Shown: positions 35,510 through 45,313 of the stretch, piece after piece
Position numbering within the stretch: the stretch's first letter is position 1
Layout: every line of letters begins with the position of its first letter
NCBI GenBank assembly: GCA_029861865.1
Contig: JAOTYL010000009.1
Location: 1-64,000 of the forward strand
DNA length: 64,000 bases
Source: Myxococcales bacterium
GTDB taxonomy: Bacteria; Myxococcota_A; Polyangia; Polyangiales; Houyiibacteriaceae
Reading direction: 5' to 3'
The notes under the pieces: model-generated
Seen by the model: only the letters and a program-made list of their open reading frames with translations
Told to the model about the DNA's origin: nothing
Database searches by the model: none
Program-made: the position numbers and the translations under genes

Positions 35510-37057
35510 TCAAGCATCGGCGAAAGCACCCTCGAGATCCGCGTAAACGGGAGGCGTGCTCGGGTCGCCGGACAAGCACCGGCAGGGTCTGTCGGCCATC
35601 GCCTTCCATTCGCATAGCTCTGCGGTGCGGCCCTCCTCGTTTCGATTAGGCTGAATTCGCACGAAGGTCTGTGCGCCAAGGCGAATCGTACATTCGGGGT
35701 CGGCAAAAGCTTGGGACCAAAAGCCTCCGTTGTAGAGCGTAACCGGACCCACCTGCTCACACTTGGGCTGGTGGGTGTGACCGAAGACCACCCGCCGCAT
35801 GCCGGTGATCTTGTGGATGAGCTCGGCCCGCTCTTCGCTGAGGAGCGGAGTTACGAAGACGGTAGGCTTCACCGAGGAGGCGTAGGCTACGTAGGGAAAC
35901 ATGAAGAGCCCGAGCGGAACGAACACCCACAGAGGACTGATCGGCCACGCGATGTTGATGTGCAAAACGACTTGCCACGCGAGAAACAACGCAACCAACA
36001 AGAAGAACGCTCGGTCGAGCCAAAGCTCACGCGCAATTCGAAATGGGTTGTTGGTGGCCGACGGCACGTGCACGGCGTTCAGCTTGCGCACCATGGAGGG
36101 CGTCGCACGGGAGCGCATAGCAATCGATCGCACCTTGTCGTCGACCAGCAACGGATCACGCATCGCTTGGACCCAGTGTGTGCGCAGCGAGATCCAAAGC
36201 GTGGCGTAAGCACCCCAGAACCACGTCCAGATCAGCAACGGCTGGGTGCGGAGCATGTACTTGAAGAAGAACCGTACGTAGGCGACCGTATTCATGATGT
36301 AGTTTTCGGACTGATGAGGGTTGAAATAACCCATCCCGTTGAGCATGTAGCGCGCGGCCAAATCGCCGAAAGGGATGCGCACCCGCGGTTCGCCATGCAC
36401 TTCGATGAGAGGGTCGATCGGGTCATAGACGACACAGTTGGGGTCGTACTGGTGCCCGTGGCTGACGTACGTGTCGTCCCCGCTCAGGTAGAACCAATTG
36501 CAGAACACGACCGGATCGTCGATGTATAACCTTTCGCTCGGACCATGGGGGGCTGCTTCCTGCGGATGTCTCGCCCCGTCTTCCAAAAGCCCCGAGGGCG
36601 CGTCAACCCCGAGCGCGTCGCAAACCAGCCGTTGGACCGACGGCCAATGGAGCTCGACGTCGTGGTTTCCGATGACGAAGATCGCCCGGTGTCCGTTCTC
36701 GATGAAGTCGCCGAGCGCCTCGAACCACCTCGGGTGCTGCTCGATGATGACTTTCATCTTGAACTCGCTCTTCCACTCTTCGCTTCCGAGCCCACGCACC
36801 CGCTCGAGCCAGTCGATGTGCCTTCGATCGTCGGGAAGAGCAGTCACGCTGTCGAAATCGAAAATGTCGCCGTTGAGGATTAGCTCGATGGGCCCCTCGG
36901 CTTCTTCCTGAATGTAATCGAGGAACTTCGCGAAATCCTCGTCGATGAAGAACTCTCGGCGCTTGTAGGCCATCCACAGAGGCCGTTGGGGGTCGACCTC
37001 CTGGGCCTCGGAGAGATGCATGTCCGACACGATGAAAGTGTGAAGGTGAGCGTCCAT
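35510..37057 (-). CDS. Calcineurin-like metallophosphoesterase with internal membrane segments
   Basis: The 515-residue protein carries the metallophosphoesterase metal ligands in order: FIVSDMHLSE, LNGDIFDFD, VIGNHDVELHW, SHGHQYDP and FGHTHQP. Between the last two motifs lie about three hydrophobic segments (PLLIWTWFWGAYATLWI, FFLLVALFLAWQVVL, WVFVPLGLFMFPYVAYA), unusual inside a phosphoesterase domain. It may act on membrane lipids such as a lipid A precursor. ATG 37057 is chosen; TTG 37075 would add six residues. It is convergent with tetR. Confidence 0.87.
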   Translation of the reverse strand: MDAHLHTFIVSDMHLSEAQEVDPQRPLWMAYKRREFFIDEDFAKFLDYIQEEAEGPIELILNGDIFDFDSVTALPDDRRHIDWLERVRGLGSEEWKSEFKMKVIIEQHPRWFEALGDFIENGHRAIFVIGNHDVELHWPSVQRLVCDALGVDAPSGLLEDGARHPQEAAPHGPSERLYIDDPVVFCNWFYLSGDDTYVSHGHQYDPNCVVYDPIDPLIEVHGEPRVRIPFGDLAARYMLNGMGYFNPHQSENYIMNTVAYVRFFFKYMLRTQPLLIWTWFWGAYATLWISLRTHWVQAMRDPLLVDDKVRSIAMRSRATPSMVRKLNAVHVPSATNNPFRIARELWLDRAFFLLVALFLAWQVVLHINIAWPISPLWVFVPLGLFMFPYVAYASSVKPTVFVTPLLSEERAELIHKITGMRRVVFGHTHQPKCEQVGPVTLYNGGFWSQAFADPECTIRLGAQTFVRIQPNRNEEGRTAELCEWKAMADRPCRCLSGDPSTPPVYADLEGAFADA

Positions 37058-37174
37058 GAAGCGGGAGCCGTTCAAGTGTGTCAGGAGGTGCCCGACCGCT
37101 CCAGTGCCTTTTTTACCCTAGCAATGACCTCCCAGGTGATGGCCGGCTCGGATATGGTGTGTTGAATTGCTAGT

Positions 37175-37651
37175 ATGGGCGACTTGGACAACATCGTCAT
37201 CAACACCAAGACCGGCCTTCGCGGACCTCCGCGTGATTTCGTGGCGCGTTTCGAAGAGCTATGGGCGAACCCGAGCGCTCATGTGGACGAATTCAGCGAG
37301 TTACTCGCTGCCAACGTGCGACTCGTGGCGCCGATGGCACGCACCACGGTCGGCCATGCCGACGGGTTGCGCGCGCTGCGCAGGATTTTTACCGCGTTGC
37401 CCGACTTGCGTGCGACCGTCCTCCGCTGGGCGGAGACCGACGACGCCCTGTTCATCGAAATGCAATTCACCGCAACGATAGGGGGACGCGAAATCACGTG
37501 GTGGAACGTGGACCGATTTCGTTTCGAGGGCGGTGTTGCGGTCGAGCGGGTCGCCTATTTCGATCCATCGGTGCTCCGCCGAGCATTTCTGAGAAGTGTT
37601 CGCGGTTGGGTTCAGCTGAGCCGACTGCGCACGAGACCCCGGTACGGCTAG
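37175..37651 (+). CDS. NTF2-like (SnoaL-type) protein
   Basis: The 158-residue protein has the cone-shaped NTF2-like fold pattern: FEELWANPSAHVDEFSELLAANVRLVAP, then GHADGLRALRRIFTALPDLRATVLRW and WWNVDRFRFEGGVAVERVAYFD. Members include polyketide cyclases, isomerases and ligand-binding proteins, so no reaction is assigned. It stands upstream of nifJ with an 81-base gap and on its own promoter. Confidence 0.82.
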   Translation: MGDLDNIVINTKTGLRGPPRDFVARFEELWANPSAHVDEFSELLAANVRLVAPMARTTVGHADGLRALRRIFTALPDLRATVLRWAETDDALFIEMQFTATIGGREITWWNVDRFRFEGGVAVERVAYFDPSVLRRAFLRSVRGWVQLSRLRTRPRYG

Positions 37652-37732
37652 TACTCATCGCGCTGGCGCCTCGACGGGCATTCGAGTGATGACTAATGCT
37701 CTATACTCCGCGGAAGAGACAAGGAGGATTGA

Positions 37733-40700
37733 GTGTCCATAACACGCGTCATGACGGTCGATGGTAACGAGGCAGTGGCATTGGTGGCTCATCGCACCAA
37801 CGAGGTCATCGCGATCTATCCCATCACGCCCTCCTCGGCGATGGGCGAGCTATGCGACGAGTGGTCGGCGCACGCACAGTGCAACATCTGGGGCGCCATA
37901 CCAAAAGTCGTCGAGATGCAGTCCGAAGGTGGCGCCGCCGGGGCCGTGCACGGCTCGCTCCAGGCCGGCGCGCTGACGACCACGTTCACCGCGTCACAGG
38001 GACTGCTGCTCTTCATACCCAACATGTACAAGATCGCAGGGGAGCTCAACGCGTTTTGCATGCACGTCGCGGCGCGCAGTGTCGCGTCTCATGCGTTGTC
38101 GATTTTTTGCGATCACTCCGACGTCATGGCCTGTCGTCAAACTGGGTTTGCTTTGCTCGCGTCTGGCTCCGTGCAGGAAGCGCACGACTTCGCCGCCATC
38201 GGCCAAGCCTCGACTCTGCAAACAAGAGTTCCCTTCTTGCATTTCTTCGATGGTTTTCGCACCTCGCACGAAGTGGCAAAGATCGAATCGGTTGACGATG
38301 ACGATCTGCGTTGGCTGATCGGCGATGAAGGAGTCGAGCATCACCGCTCGCGAGGGCTCACGCCCGATCACCCGCAGCTTCGAGGAACCGCGCAGAATCC
38401 CGACGTCTTCTTCCAGGCACGCGAGGCCTGCAACCCCTTCTATCTGGCCTGCCCCGAGATCGTGCAGGCCCAGATGGACCGTTTTGCCGAACGCGCAGGA
38501 CGCCACTATCGGCTCTTTGATTACGTGGGCGCCCCCGATGCCGAGCGGGTGGTGGTCTTGATGGGTTCGGGCGCCCAAACCGCCCAAGAAATGGTGCAGT
38601 GGCTGACCAACCGTGGCGAAAAGGTAGGCGTGCTCAAGGTCAGGCTCTACCGGCCGTTCTCGGTATCCGCCTTTGCCGAGGCGCTTCCACCGAGCGTGCG
38701 CAGGTTGGCAGTGCTCGACCGCACCAAGGAACCTGGAAGCATCGGTGAGCCACTTTACCTAGACGTGGTGGCCGCGCTCCGAGAGCTTCGAGACGCCGGC
38801 AACTCCCCGTTCGAAGTGGACCCGCTTGTGGTGGGCGGCCGATATGGCCTTTCTTCGAAGGAATTCACGCCCGCCATGGTCAAGGCGGTGCTCGATGAGC
38901 TGCATGCGGAAAGGCCACGCAACCACTTTACCGTGGGTATCGTCGATGATGTGACCCACACCTCGTTGTCCGCCGATTCCGAGCTCGACATCGAGCCCGA
39001 TGATGTAGTGCGTGCGGTGTTCTTCGGTCTCGGGTCGGACGGCACCGTGGGTGCGAACAAGAACGCAATCAAGATCATCGGCGAAGAGACCCAGCTCCAA
39101 GCGCAAGGCTATTTCGTCTACGACTCGAAGAAGTCGGGCGCCATGACCATCTCGCATCTGCGCTTCGGACCGCGCCCGATCGATTCCGCGTATCTGATTC
39201 GCAAGGCCAGCTTCGTGGCCTGCCATCAATTCGCGTTCTTGGAGCGATACGATGTCCTGGACTATGCGGGACATGGTGCTGTCTTCCTGCTGAACGCGCC
39301 CTACCCGCCCGACGAGGTCTGGGATGCGCTGCCGCGCGAGGTGCAGCAAACGATCCTCGAAAAGGAGCTGAGGCTCTATGCCATCGACGCCTACAAGCTC
39401 GCCGACGAACTCAAGCTAGGACGCCGCATCAACACCCTGATGCAGACGTGCTTCTTTGCGATTTCCGGTGTGTTGCCCAGAGACGAGGCGATCGCACAGA
39501 TCAAGAAGGCGATCGAAAAGAGCTACGGAGCAAAAGGACATGCCGTGGTCGCGCGCAACTTCGAAGCTGTCGATCGCGCCCTCGACAACCTTCACCAGGT
39601 TCGTCCGCCTACGGAGATTACCACCGAGCGCGAGCGGCCACCGATCGTGCCCGCGGGGGCCCCGGACTTCGTCAAGCAAGTCACCGCGCTGATGCTCGCC
39701 GGCAAGGGCGACTTGCTGCCGGTTAGCGCGTTTCCAGTAGACGGAACCTGGCCGGTCGGCACCAGCAAGTGGGAGAAGCGAAACATCGCACAACAGATCC
39801 CCGTCTGGGATTCCGACTTGTGCATCCAGTGCAACAAGTGTGCGATGGTGTGTCCCCATGCTGCGATTCGCGCCAAGGTGTTCGACCCGAAGCGCCTCGA
39901 CGACGCGCCGCCCACGTACAAAGCCGTCGCTTACCGGGGTGCCGAGTTTGCCGGCAGTCACTACACGATCCAGGTTGCGCCGGAAGACTGCACGGGTTGC
40001 CTGCTTTGCGCGGCGGTCTGCCCGGCCAAAGACAAGTCCAATCCGCGGCACAAGGCGATCGACATGGCGCCAAGTCGACCATTGGTTGAAGCGGAACGCG
40101 AGAATTACGCGTTTTTCTTGGATCTTCCGCAAGCCGATCGCACGCAGGTCAAGCTCGACATCAAGGGTTCGCAGTTCTTTGAGCCGTTGTTTGAGTATTC
40201 GGGCGCCTGCTCGGGGTGTGGCGAGACGCCCTATATCAAACTGCTGACCCAGCTCTTTGGCGACCGCGCGCTCATCGCGAATGCCACCGGCTGTTCCTCC
40301 ATCTACGGGGGCAACCTGCCAACCACGCCTTACACGACCGATGGCGACGGCCGAGGACCGGCATGGTCCAACTCGCTATTCGAAGACAACGCCGAATTTG
40401 GTCTCGGGTTTCGCCTAGCACTGGATCGCCACGTCGACCGCGCCCGCCGACTGGTGATCACGCTTGCCTCGGACATAGGAGAGGGCCTGGCCGATGAGCT
40501 GCTGCAAGATGGAGCCTCGGGCGAGGCCGAGATCCAGGCGCAACGTCGGCGCGTCGACGAGCTCCGGCTCCGCCTAGCCAAAGTCCAAACACAAGAGGCT
40601 CGGGAGCTCGAGCAGGCAGCCGACTACCTCGTTAAGAAAAGCATATGGCTCGTGGGCGGTGACGGCTGGGCCTACGACATCGGCTTCGGTGGCCTGGATC

Positions 40701-41344
40701 ACGTTCTCGCGATGGACCACGACGTCAACATGCTGGTTCTCGACACCGAGGTGTACTCCAATACCGGTGGCCAACAGTCAAAGGCCACTCCGATCGGCGC
40801 TGCAGCCAAGTTTGCGGTCGCCGGCAAGGAGATCTCGAAGAAGGACTTGGGGCTCGAAGCGATGAGCTACGGGCACGCGTACGTCGCCCGGGTCGCCTTT
40901 GGCGCCAAGGACAATCAGACGGTGCACGCCTTCGTGGAAGCGGATTCGTTTCGAGGGCCTTCGTTGATCATCGCCTACAGTCCTTGCATTGCGCACGGCT
41001 ACGATCTGTCGAGGGGCCTCGAGCAGCAAAAGCTGGCAGTCAAATCAGGCATGTGGCCCTTGTACCGTTTCGATCCAAGGCGAGTACAGCAAGGAGAGCC
41101 CCCCTTCCAACTCGATTCGGGCGCGCCAAAGGGATCCGTCAAGGACTACATGCGCAATGAGGCGCGCTTTCGGATGGTCGAAAAGATCGATCCAAAGCGA
41201 TCCAAGCATCTGCAGCGGATGGCCCAAGAGGATGCCTTGAGACGTTATTGGGTGTATCGAAAGCTTGCCGGCGCGACGCCTCCCGCGCCAGAGCCGCGCG
41301 GCTCGACCACGCCCCCCCCGCCAATGAAGGAGGAAGGACGATGA
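37733..41344 (+). CDS. nifJ: Pyruvate:ferredoxin (flavodoxin) oxidoreductase, single-chain
   Basis: The 1203-residue protein joins all PFOR domains: N-terminal pyrimidine-binding domain (AVALVAHRTNEVIAIYPITPSS), domain II, gamma domain (FGLGSDGTVGANKNAIKII), two [4Fe-4S] clusters (CIQCNKCAMVCPH, CTGCLLCAAVCPA), and the C-terminal TPP domain with a third cluster (GACSGCGETPY, NATGCSSIYGG, TEVYSNTGGQ). It oxidises pyruvate with CoA to acetyl-CoA and CO2, reducing ferredoxin or flavodoxin. GTG 37733 follows an AGGAGG site. It overlaps the next gene (ATGA), so they are coupled. Confidence 0.97.
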   Translation: MSITRVMTVDGNEAVALVAHRTNEVIAIYPITPSSAMGELCDEWSAHAQCNIWGAIPKVVEMQSEGGAAGAVHGSLQAGALTTTFTASQGLLLFIPNMYKIAGELNAFCMHVAARSVASHALSIFCDHSDVMACRQTGFALLASGSVQEAHDFAAIGQASTLQTRVPFLHFFDGFRTSHEVAKIESVDDDDLRWLIGDEGVEHHRSRGLTPDHPQLRGTAQNPDVFFQAREACNPFYLACPEIVQAQMDRFAERAGRHYRLFDYVGAPDAERVVVLMGSGAQTAQEMVQWLTNRGEKVGVLKVRLYRPFSVSAFAEALPPSVRRLAVLDRTKEPGSIGEPLYLDVVAALRELRDAGNSPFEVDPLVVGGRYGLSSKEFTPAMVKAVLDELHAERPRNHFTVGIVDDVTHTSLSADSELDIEPDDVVRAVFFGLGSDGTVGANKNAIKIIGEETQLQAQGYFVYDSKKSGAMTISHLRFGPRPIDSAYLIRKASFVACHQFAFLERYDVLDYAGHGAVFLLNAPYPPDEVWDALPREVQQTILEKELRLYAIDAYKLADELKLGRRINTLMQTCFFAISGVLPRDEAIAQIKKAIEKSYGAKGHAVVARNFEAVDRALDNLHQVRPPTEITTERERPPIVPAGAPDFVKQVTALMLAGKGDLLPVSAFPVDGTWPVGTSKWEKRNIAQQIPVWDSDLCIQCNKCAMVCPHAAIRAKVFDPKRLDDAPPTYKAVAYRGAEFAGSHYTIQVAPEDCTGCLLCAAVCPAKDKSNPRHKAIDMAPSRPLVEAERENYAFFLDLPQADRTQVKLDIKGSQFFEPLFEYSGACSGCGETPYIKLLTQLFGDRALIANATGCSSIYGGNLPTTPYTTDGDGRGPAWSNSLFEDNAEFGLGFRLALDRHVDRARRLVITLASDIGEGLADELLQDGASGEAEIQAQRRRVDELRLRLAKVQTQEARELEQAADYLVKKSIWLVGGDGWAYDIGFGGLDHVLAMDHDVNMLVLDTEVYSNTGGQQSKATPIGAAAKFAVAGKEISKKDLGLEAMSYGHAYVARVAFGAKDNQTVHAFVEADSFRGPSLIIAYSPCIAHGYDLSRGLEQQKLAVKSGMWPLYRFDPRRVQQGEPPFQLDSGAPKGSVKDYMRNEARFRMVEKIDPKRSKHLQRMAQEDALRRYWVYRKLAGATPPAPEPRGSTTPPPPMKEEGR

Positions 41345-42330
41345 ACCTCTCCACGACCTACATCGGACTGCAACTGCCTCATCCCTTGATTGCCGGAGCC
41401 TCACCCCTGGCCGACGACATGGATACGGTACGAAAGCTCGAAGATGCGGGTGCCGCAGCCATCGTGATGCGTTCCCTCTTCGAAGAGCAGTTGGTGATGG
41501 AGCAAATGGCTTCGCTACGGCACCTCGACGCCCACGAAGACGCGCATAGCGAGGCGCAGTCCTATTTCCCCGGCCCGAACCGTTTCTCCCTGGGCCCCGA
41601 GGAATACTTGGACCGCCTGCGGCAAATCAAGGATGCCGTAAGGATTCCGGTATTCGGCTCGCTCAATGGTTACACGCCGGGGGGCTGGCTCGACTTCGCC
41701 AAACAGATGCAGGACGCAGGGGCCGACGCCCTCGAGCTCAACGTCTATCACATCACGACAGATCCGGATCAGAGCGCGGACGCCGTAGAGGACCAGACGG
41801 TCGAGATGGTGAAGGCAGTCAAAGCGCAGATCTCGATTCCCCTGGCCATCAAGCTTTCACCCTTTTACTCGGCACTGGCTCACTTCGCGCGTCGTCTCGA
41901 TCATGCCGGCGCCGACGGCATCGTCATTTTCAATCGGTTCTATGAAGCCGACATCGATCCGGAGGAGCTCGCAGTGACCCGTCACCTGAAGCTGTCGGAT
42001 TCGGGCGCGTTGCTCATGCGATTGCGGTGGCTGGCGATTCTGTCCGAGAAGATCGACGCCTCACTCGCCGTCACAGGCGGTGTCCACACCGGGCTCGACG
42101 CGATCAAAGCCGTGATGGCGGGCGCCCATGCGGTGCAGATGGTCTCTGCGCTGCTCAAGCACGGGCCGCAGCACCTTGAACGCGTGCACTCCGAGATGGA
42201 ACAATGGCTCGAAGACCACGAATACGAATCGCTAGAACAAGCTCAGGGAAGCATGAACCTCATCCGTTGCCCCGAGCCCCAGGGATACGAACGCGCCAAC
42301 TACGTCGACATCCTGCAAAGCTGGGAATGA
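41341..42330 (+). CDS. Dihydroorotate dehydrogenase-like flavoprotein
   Basis: The 329-residue TIM-barrel protein begins MNLSTTYIGLQLPHPLIAGASPL and contains AGADALELNVYHI, PLAIKLSPFYSAL, DGIVIFNRFYEADI and VTGGVHTGLDAIKAVMAGAHAVQMV, the FMN-binding pattern of DHODH. The annotated family found next to nifJ usually lacks true pyrimidine synthesis function. Its coupling to nifJ here suggests an electron-transfer partner or an unrelated oxidation. The start at ATG 41341 overlaps the nifJ stop. Confidence 0.9.
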   Translation: MNLSTTYIGLQLPHPLIAGASPLADDMDTVRKLEDAGAAAIVMRSLFEEQLVMEQMASLRHLDAHEDAHSEAQSYFPGPNRFSLGPEEYLDRLRQIKDAVRIPVFGSLNGYTPGGWLDFAKQMQDAGADALELNVYHITTDPDQSADAVEDQTVEMVKAVKAQISIPLAIKLSPFYSALAHFARRLDHAGADGIVIFNRFYEADIDPEELAVTRHLKLSDSGALLMRLRWLAILSEKIDASLAVTGGVHTGLDAIKAVMAGAHAVQMVSALLKHGPQHLERVHSEMEQWLEDHEYESLEQAQGSMNLIRCPEPQGYERANYVDILQSWE

Positions 42331-42499
42331 GGGCGCACTCGTCCTGAGCGCAACCGAGAGACATTGTTGCCCACAAAAAGCGGCTTTCTCTGCCCCCATC
42401 TCGCCGCAAAGGTGGAAATTTGGTCCCGTATGGGTTCCATGGTCCTTCCTACGAGCTCCGGATCATCATACAACATGGCCACAGAGGAGGTTTGGGCAC

Positions 42500-43360
42500 A
42501 TGAAGTTGAAGCAGATCATCGTCGCAACGGATTTCTCGACGGAGTCGAACGCACCGATCTGTCACGGCATCGAGATCGCACGTGCCAGTGGGGCGTCCCT
42601 TCTCGCCGTGCACGTCGTGGAGACGCCCGGCGATGGCGAGGCACTAGAGTCTGCCGTGGAGCATTGGCATGCCGATAGCAAGGCGCGGCTCACGCGGCAG
42701 ATCGAGTCGTGCGCGGCCAAGGATTTCGATGTCGCCCAGGAGATTGTCGACGCGCCGTCCGCGATGGAAGGGCTCCAATCGTTGGTCGACTCGCATCACG
42801 CGGACTTGGTCATCATGGGCAGCACAGGTCTGACCGGAATCAAACACGCTTTGCTCGGCAGCACTGCCCAAAAAACTCTGCGCACCGTGCAGGCGCACGT
42901 TCTGGTTGCTCGCGGCGAGACTCCGCCCGCCACGGGCTACAAGCGAATTTTAGTCCCGACCGATTTCTCCGTGCCTGCCGAGAAAGCTATGGAGCTCGCA
43001 CTGGCGTTGGCGTCGCCAGACGCGCAAATCGACCTCGTCCACTGCTGGCGCGTTCCGGAGGCTACCCGCGCAGATGAACACTCCAAGTTGGTGATCGACG
43101 CCGTTGCCGCCTCGGTGAAAGAACGTGGCCGGAAACTGCTCGAGTCCTTTCGACGAGACGCGCCGAACGCCACCTTCTCCTCGGTCAATGAATCGCCCGA
43201 GCGCGGCATCGCACAAAAGCTGAAAGAGGGAAACTACGACCTGGTCGTGGTTGGCAGCTATGGGCGTTCCAAGCTCCGGCACTGGCTTCTTGGAAGCGTA
43301 GCGGAATACACGGCCAAGGTTGCGCCTTGCACCGTCGCTGTGGCCAGGCCCGATGCCTGA
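42500..43360 (+). CDS. Universal stress protein, tandem UspA domains
   Basis: The 286-residue protein has two UspA domains of about 140 residues. Each carries the ATP-binding signature: GSTGLTGIKHALLGSTAQKT in the first and GSYGRSKLRHWLLGSVAEYT in the second. Both halves begin KIIVATDFS/RILVPTDFS-like strands. Cytoplasmic. AGGAGG lies before the ATG. The 169-base gap upstream shows no clear operator. It may respond to energy or redox stress along with the preceding nifJ operon, but cotranscription is not proven. Confidence 0.93.
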   Translation: MKLKQIIVATDFSTESNAPICHGIEIARASGASLLAVHVVETPGDGEALESAVEHWHADSKARLTRQIESCAAKDFDVAQEIVDAPSAMEGLQSLVDSHHADLVIMGSTGLTGIKHALLGSTAQKTLRTVQAHVLVARGETPPATGYKRILVPTDFSVPAEKAMELALALASPDAQIDLVHCWRVPEATRADEHSKLVIDAVAASVKERGRKLLESFRRDAPNATFSSVNESPERGIAQKLKEGNYDLVVVGSYGRSKLRHWLLGSVAEYTAKVAPCTVAVARPDA

Positions 43361-43399
43361 AAGCCTCGCGAGTGAATCCGGCCCGAGCACCCTCGCAGG

Positions 43400-43475
43400 T
43401 GGCTCCAGCGGTAGGACTCGAACCTACGACCAAGCGATTAACAGTCGCCCGCTCTACCAACTGAGCTACGCTGGA
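43400..43475 (-). tRNA. tRNA-Asn (anticodon GTT), CCA encoded
   Basis: The minus strand folds into a complete cloverleaf. The acceptor stem TCCAGCG (43475-43469) pairs with CGCTGGA (43410-43404), followed by discriminator G and an encoded CCA (43402-43400). The anticodon loop reads CTGTTAA, giving GTT for Asn, and the T-loop is GGTTCGAGTCC. It lies between the stress protein gene and purE. Confidence 0.95.
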
Positions 43476-43575
43476 ATAGGGGCGGAGGCTTACCTCGCCT
43501 CTCACGGCTGTCAAGGCGCTAGAGCGTGGCGCCTGCCGGGCTTTTTGCTAGAAAGCATGGCCTCCGGGAGGGACC

Positions 43576-44130
43576 TTGCCGAAGACTCAGCTCACGAAAC
43601 GAGACAAGCCGGTCGTTGCGATCTTGACCGGCAGCCCAAGCGACCTGCCTGTCGTCTTGAAAAGCCGAGAGGTCCTAGACGATCTCGACATTCCGAGTGA
43701 CGTGCGTGTCCTCTCCGCCCACCGAACGCCGAACGAAACGATGCAATACATCGCCGCGGCCGAGCGGGAGGGAGTAGAGGTCTTCATCGCCTGTGCTGGT
43801 ATGGCTGCTCATCTTGCAGGGGTGGTCGCCGCGCACACGACCTTGCCCGTCATCGGCGTTCCGATCGCATCGGGCGCTCTTCAGGGTGTCGACGCCCTCC
43901 TCAGCACCGTGCAAATGCCGCCCGGGGTTCCAGTCGCAACCGTCGGCATCGATGGCTCGAAGAACGCGGGCTTCATGGCGGCTCGGATCGTCGCGGCGCG
44001 CCACCCCGAGGTGCGAGACCGACTGCGCGACCACCTGGCCAAGAGCCGCAGCCGATACGACTCCCCGGACCCGAGCGTACCGGGGCAGGCCTCGCAGAAG
44101 CCCACCAAGAGACCCGGCCGAAAACGGTAA
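43576..44130 (+). CDS. purE: N5-carboxyaminoimidazole ribonucleotide mutase
   Basis: The 184-residue protein has the PurE class I motifs: GSPSDLPVV, LSAHRTPN, the GMAAHLAGVVAAHTTLPVIGVPI region and MPPGVPVATVGI. It converts N5-CAIR to CAIR in purine synthesis. The TTG start follows GGGAGGGACC. The C-terminal tail is Lys/Arg/Pro-rich and longer than in E. coli. No purK is adjacent in this window. The metallophosphoesterase gene starts ten bases after it. Confidence 0.95.
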   Translation: MPKTQLTKRDKPVVAILTGSPSDLPVVLKSREVLDDLDIPSDVRVLSAHRTPNETMQYIAAAEREGVEVFIACAGMAAHLAGVVAAHTTLPVIGVPIASGALQGVDALLSTVQMPPGVPVATVGIDGSKNAGFMAARIVAARHPEVRDRLRDHLAKSRSRYDSPDPSVPGQASQKPTKRPGRKR

Positions 44131-44140
44131 CCCCCGCGCC

Positions 44141-45313
44141 ATGTCGCTCACTCGCGTTTTAATTTTCCTAGGCATCATCGTCGGCCTCACATTTGCGCTC
44201 CACTACTACTTGTGGGCGAGGCTGATTCGTGACCCAGGCTTGCCCGAGCCCTGGCGGCAAATCGCCACGGTGAGTTTGATCCTGCTCGGGTTGTCCATCC
44301 CTGCGTCGATGTTGGTGTGGCGGGTGCTACCACGAACCTTTGCGATCCCGATCGCCTGGGTCGGCTACGTCTGGATGGGCGCGATGTTTTTGACGCTCGT
44401 TCTGCTGTGGGGTGGCGAGTTGGCGCGCTGGGGCTGGGTCAAGTACGCACACGTCATGGCCGTGGACGCCGGCAGGCGCGACTTCTTGGCGCAGGTCCTC
44501 GCCGGCGGTGCAGCCACGATGGCACTCGCACTTTCCGGCTGGGGGGTTTGGTCAGCAGTGCGGCCGGTCGAGGTGAAGCGGCTCACCGTGCGTTTGAAGA
44601 AACTGCCCGAGGCACTGCAGGGCCTCCGATTGGTGCAGCTCACCGACATGCACGTCGGGCCGACGATCGGTCGCAATTTCGTCGAGGACATCGTCAGCAA
44701 GGTCAACGGGCTCGACGCCGACATCGTGGCGATCACAGGCGATCTGATCGACGGCTCGGTCGAGGAGCTCGGCGATGCGGTGCGTCCCCTTGGGCGGATT
44801 CGCTCCAAGCTCGGCACCTACTTCGTCACCGGGAACCACGAATATTACTCCGGCGCCGACGACTGGCTAGCCTTTCTTTTTGAAATTGGCCTTCGACCAC
44901 TTCGGAACGAGCATGTCGAGCTTGGCGTCAACGGCGCGTCGATTCACGTGGCTGGTGTGGACGACTGGACGGCGCATCAGTTTGGAAACGGCCACGGTGC
45001 CGACATGACTCGTGCGCTTCAGGGGCGCGATGATACCAAGCCCGTCGTGCTGCTCGCGCATCAACCGGTGCACTTCGACCAGGCCAGAGAGCACGGGGTC
45101 GACCTGCAGATATCCGGCCACACCCATGGAGGCCAAATCTTCCCGTTCGGCTTCCTCACGCGGTTGGTGCAGCCGTTCGTGTCGGGGCTGCACAAGCGTG
45201 GTGACTCGCAGATCTACGTGAGCTCCGGCACCGGCTATTGGGGCCCGCCGATGCGCATTGCCGCCCCGGCGGAGATCACCCTGATCGAGCTCGAACGCGA
45301 ATCGGGCGCCTAG
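44141..45313 (+). CDS. Membrane-associated metallophosphoesterase (YkuE-like)
   Basis: The 390-residue protein has several N-terminal membrane segments (VLIFLGIIVGLTFALHYYLW, TVSLILLGLSIPASMLVW, IAWVGYVWMGAMFLTLVLLW) and a further hydrophobic segment preceded by RRDFL. The C-terminal phosphoesterase domain has TDMHVGPTIG, ITGDLIDG, GNHEYYSG and GHTHGGQIFP. It probably faces the periplasm. Enzymes of this group act on lipids or phosphoesters. Its stop codon directly abuts the stop of the convergent membrane protein gene. Confidence 0.9.
   Translation: MSLTRVLIFLGIIVGLTFALHYYLWARLIRDPGLPEPWRQIATVSLILLGLSIPASMLVWRVLPRTFAIPIAWVGYVWMGAMFLTLVLLWGGELARWGWVKYAHVMAVDAGRRDFLAQVLAGGAATMALALSGWGVWSAVRPVEVKRLTVRLKKLPEALQGLRLVQLTDMHVGPTIGRNFVEDIVSKVNGLDADIVAITGDLIDGSVEELGDAVRPLGRIRSKLGTYFVTGNHEYYSGADDWLAFLFEIGLRPLRNEHVELGVNGASIHVAGVDDWTAHQFGNGHGADMTRALQGRDDTKPVVLLAHQPVHFDQAREHGVDLQISGHTHGGQIFPFGFLTRLVQPFVSGLHKRGDSQIYVSSGTGYWGPPMRIAAPAEITLIELERESGA

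Noticed and set aside
43512-43546. AGGCGC/GCGCCT stem followed by CTTTTT as a terminator before purE
   Set aside because: The loop is long and the T-run is seven or more bases away, so it is not a convincing intrinsic terminator.
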